Positions 63,407-64,000 of a DNA stretch of 64,000 nt are shown here, piece after piece. Where the stretch lies: positions 1 through 64,000 of the forward strand of contig NZ_BCSH01000008.1 of assembly GCF_001570765.1 (NCBI RefSeq). The letters are read 5' to 3'. A model generated the notes under the pieces. It saw only the letters and a list, made by a program, of their open reading frames with translations, was not told the origin of the DNA and searched no databases. Both the position numbers and the translations under genes were made by a program. This stretch comes from Nocardiopsis listeri NBRC 13360. Lineage in GTDB: Bacteria; Actinomycetota; Actinomycetes; Streptosporangiales; Streptosporangiaceae. How positions within the stretch are numbered: position 1 is the stretch's first letter; each line of letters opens with the position of its first letter.

Positions 63407-63712
63407 TCAGGAAGCGGGGTGTTCGTCCCAGTGGTCGTCGTGCCGACGGTGGAGGTGCCCATCATGTACGTAGTCCACGTGGTCCTCGTGCGGTACGGAC
63501 ACGTGCCCGCAGCCCTCCCCGTGCTCGTGCGGGTGGTCCTCGTGGGCGACGTGTTCCTCGGTGGAGCACTCGTCCCAGTGGTCGTCGTGGACGTGGTGCA
63601 GATGCCCGTCGTGCACGTAGTCCACATGGTCGTGGTGGGGCACGGAGACGTGACCACACCCCTCACCATGCTCGTGTGCGTGGCCCTGGTGCGTCAGATG
63701 TGCGGTCGCCAT
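63407..63712 (-). CDS. Duplicated His-rich metal-binding protein
   Basis: Product of 101 residues made of two ~43-residue repeats, each holding HEHGEGCGHVSVPH, DHVDYVHDGHLH and HDDHWDE. About a third of residues are His, with no transmembrane helix or signal peptide, so it is a soluble metal (probably zinc) binding or buffering protein. The ATG at 63712 has GGGGGAGA just upstream; the upstream frame to 63967 lacks His and is rejected. It faces the zinc-starvation operon tail to tail. A weak Zur-like site is at 63885-63899. Similar proteins are often mislabelled as transporters. Confidence 0.8.
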   Translation of the reverse strand: MATAHLTHQGHAHEHGEGCGHVSVPHHDHVDYVHDGHLHHVHDDHWDECSTEEHVAHEDHPHEHGEGCGHVSVPHEDHVDYVHDGHLHRRHDDHWDEHPAS

Positions 63713-63884
63713 ACTCTCCCCCGAATACGGTTCCTTCACGATGATCCCGAAAACAGCAATAACGTATCCATTCGCCATCCGCCCTTCAAGGGTCCGCGAA
63801 GACGGAAACAATACTTTGCCCCGACATGCACAGCGGAACGGGTTCGACGGCCAAGCAAAGCCATCACCTGCATCGATGCGATCA

Positions 63885-63899
63885 TGACAATGGTTTCCA
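63885..63899. promoter_or_regulatory. Weak candidate Zur box upstream of the His-rich gene
   Basis: TGACAATGGTTTCCA matches the 15-bp consensus TGAAAATGATTTTCA at 12 of 15 positions, 173 bp upstream of the His-rich start. The distance and the mismatches make it tentative. Confidence 0.4.
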
Positions 63900-64000
63900 T
63901 CGCCGCTTGAAGCGTCGAACAAGAACGGCTTTTCACCTGCCCCGGAAATCTTTTCGGAATCGGACACGGGCCCAAGGGTGTTCGATTCGGCTCACGCGAA

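Noticed and set aside
63713..63967. 85-residue N-terminal extension of the His-rich protein
   Set aside because: No His richness, no ribosome site at 63967, while the ATG at 63712 has GGGGGAGA.
1..64000. CRISPR arrays, tRNA or rRNA genes
   Set aside because: No regularly spaced repeats and no tRNA- or rRNA-like sequence were noticed on reading. A dedicated scan (tRNAscan-SE, Infernal) would be needed to exclude them fully.

Overview
The window is high-GC DNA with the gene style of an actinomycete: many GTG starts, ATGA/GTGA stop-start overlaps, an FxSxx-type peptide system, a Methyltransf_19 remnant and a Zur regulon with alternative ribosomal proteins. The genus cannot be fixed from the sequence alone; a filamentous actinomycete of the Nocardiopsis/Streptomyces kind is an inference.

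Positions 1-5800 hold ordinary genes: a secreted alpha/beta-hydrolase lipoprotein, a frameshifted Methyltransf_19 remnant, a DUF2786 protein, an IS605-type tnpB remnant, a PPOX-fold protein and an MFS exporter. Positions 5588-13684 look like a ribosomal-peptide and conflict-type locus. It has a membrane-anchored coiled-coil protein coupled to an nSTAND-like ATPase, an unannotated 57-residue precursor peptide (8120-8293), an NB-ARC/TPR protein (FxsT-like), an HExxH peptide-modifying enzyme and an FxsB-type radical SAM/SPASM protein. The precursor ends in an atypical tail, GFVNDPE.

Positions 14198-27369 carry four divergent members of an unrecognised protein family. They are interspersed with a decayed tnpB element that retains its left- and right-end hairpins, an amidase remnant, an SDR, a GltS-type glutamate symporter and a helicase-associated-domain protein. 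Positions 27374-31156 hold a YchJ-type protein, a DNA-methylase-like protein with a damaged catalytic motif, a strong hairpin terminator and a membrane-anchored DUF4352-like protein.

Positions 31463-61141 form a metallophore cluster resembling the Zur-controlled coelibactin cluster of Streptomyces coelicolor. A ~26 kb minus-strand operon encodes two NRPSs (ArCP-Cy-A-PCP-Cy-A-PCP and docking-Cy-A[MT]-PCP-TE), a saccharopine-dehydrogenase-like protein, a thiazolinyl imide reductase, a type II thioesterase, a methyltransferase, two YbtPQ-like ABC half-transporters, a P450, a ferredoxin and an oligopeptide/nickel/opine-class importer. A 2,3-dihydroxybenzoate-AMP ligase diverges from it across a perfect 19-bp palindrome. 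A zur-DHB dehydrogenase-isochorismatase operon follows. The next genes (61404-63712) are classic zinc-starvation genes: a CobW/Mrf-like protein, zinc-free S18, L28 and S14 paralogues, and a duplicated His-rich protein. The palindrome at the NRPS promoter shares a 7-1-7 architecture with those upstream of zur and of the CobW-S18-L28-S14 operon. The central proposal is therefore a zinc-responsive zincophore system: catechol-capped, with a predicted oxazoline/thiazoline backbone, made, exported, re-imported and regulated together with the zinc-sparing ribosome switch.
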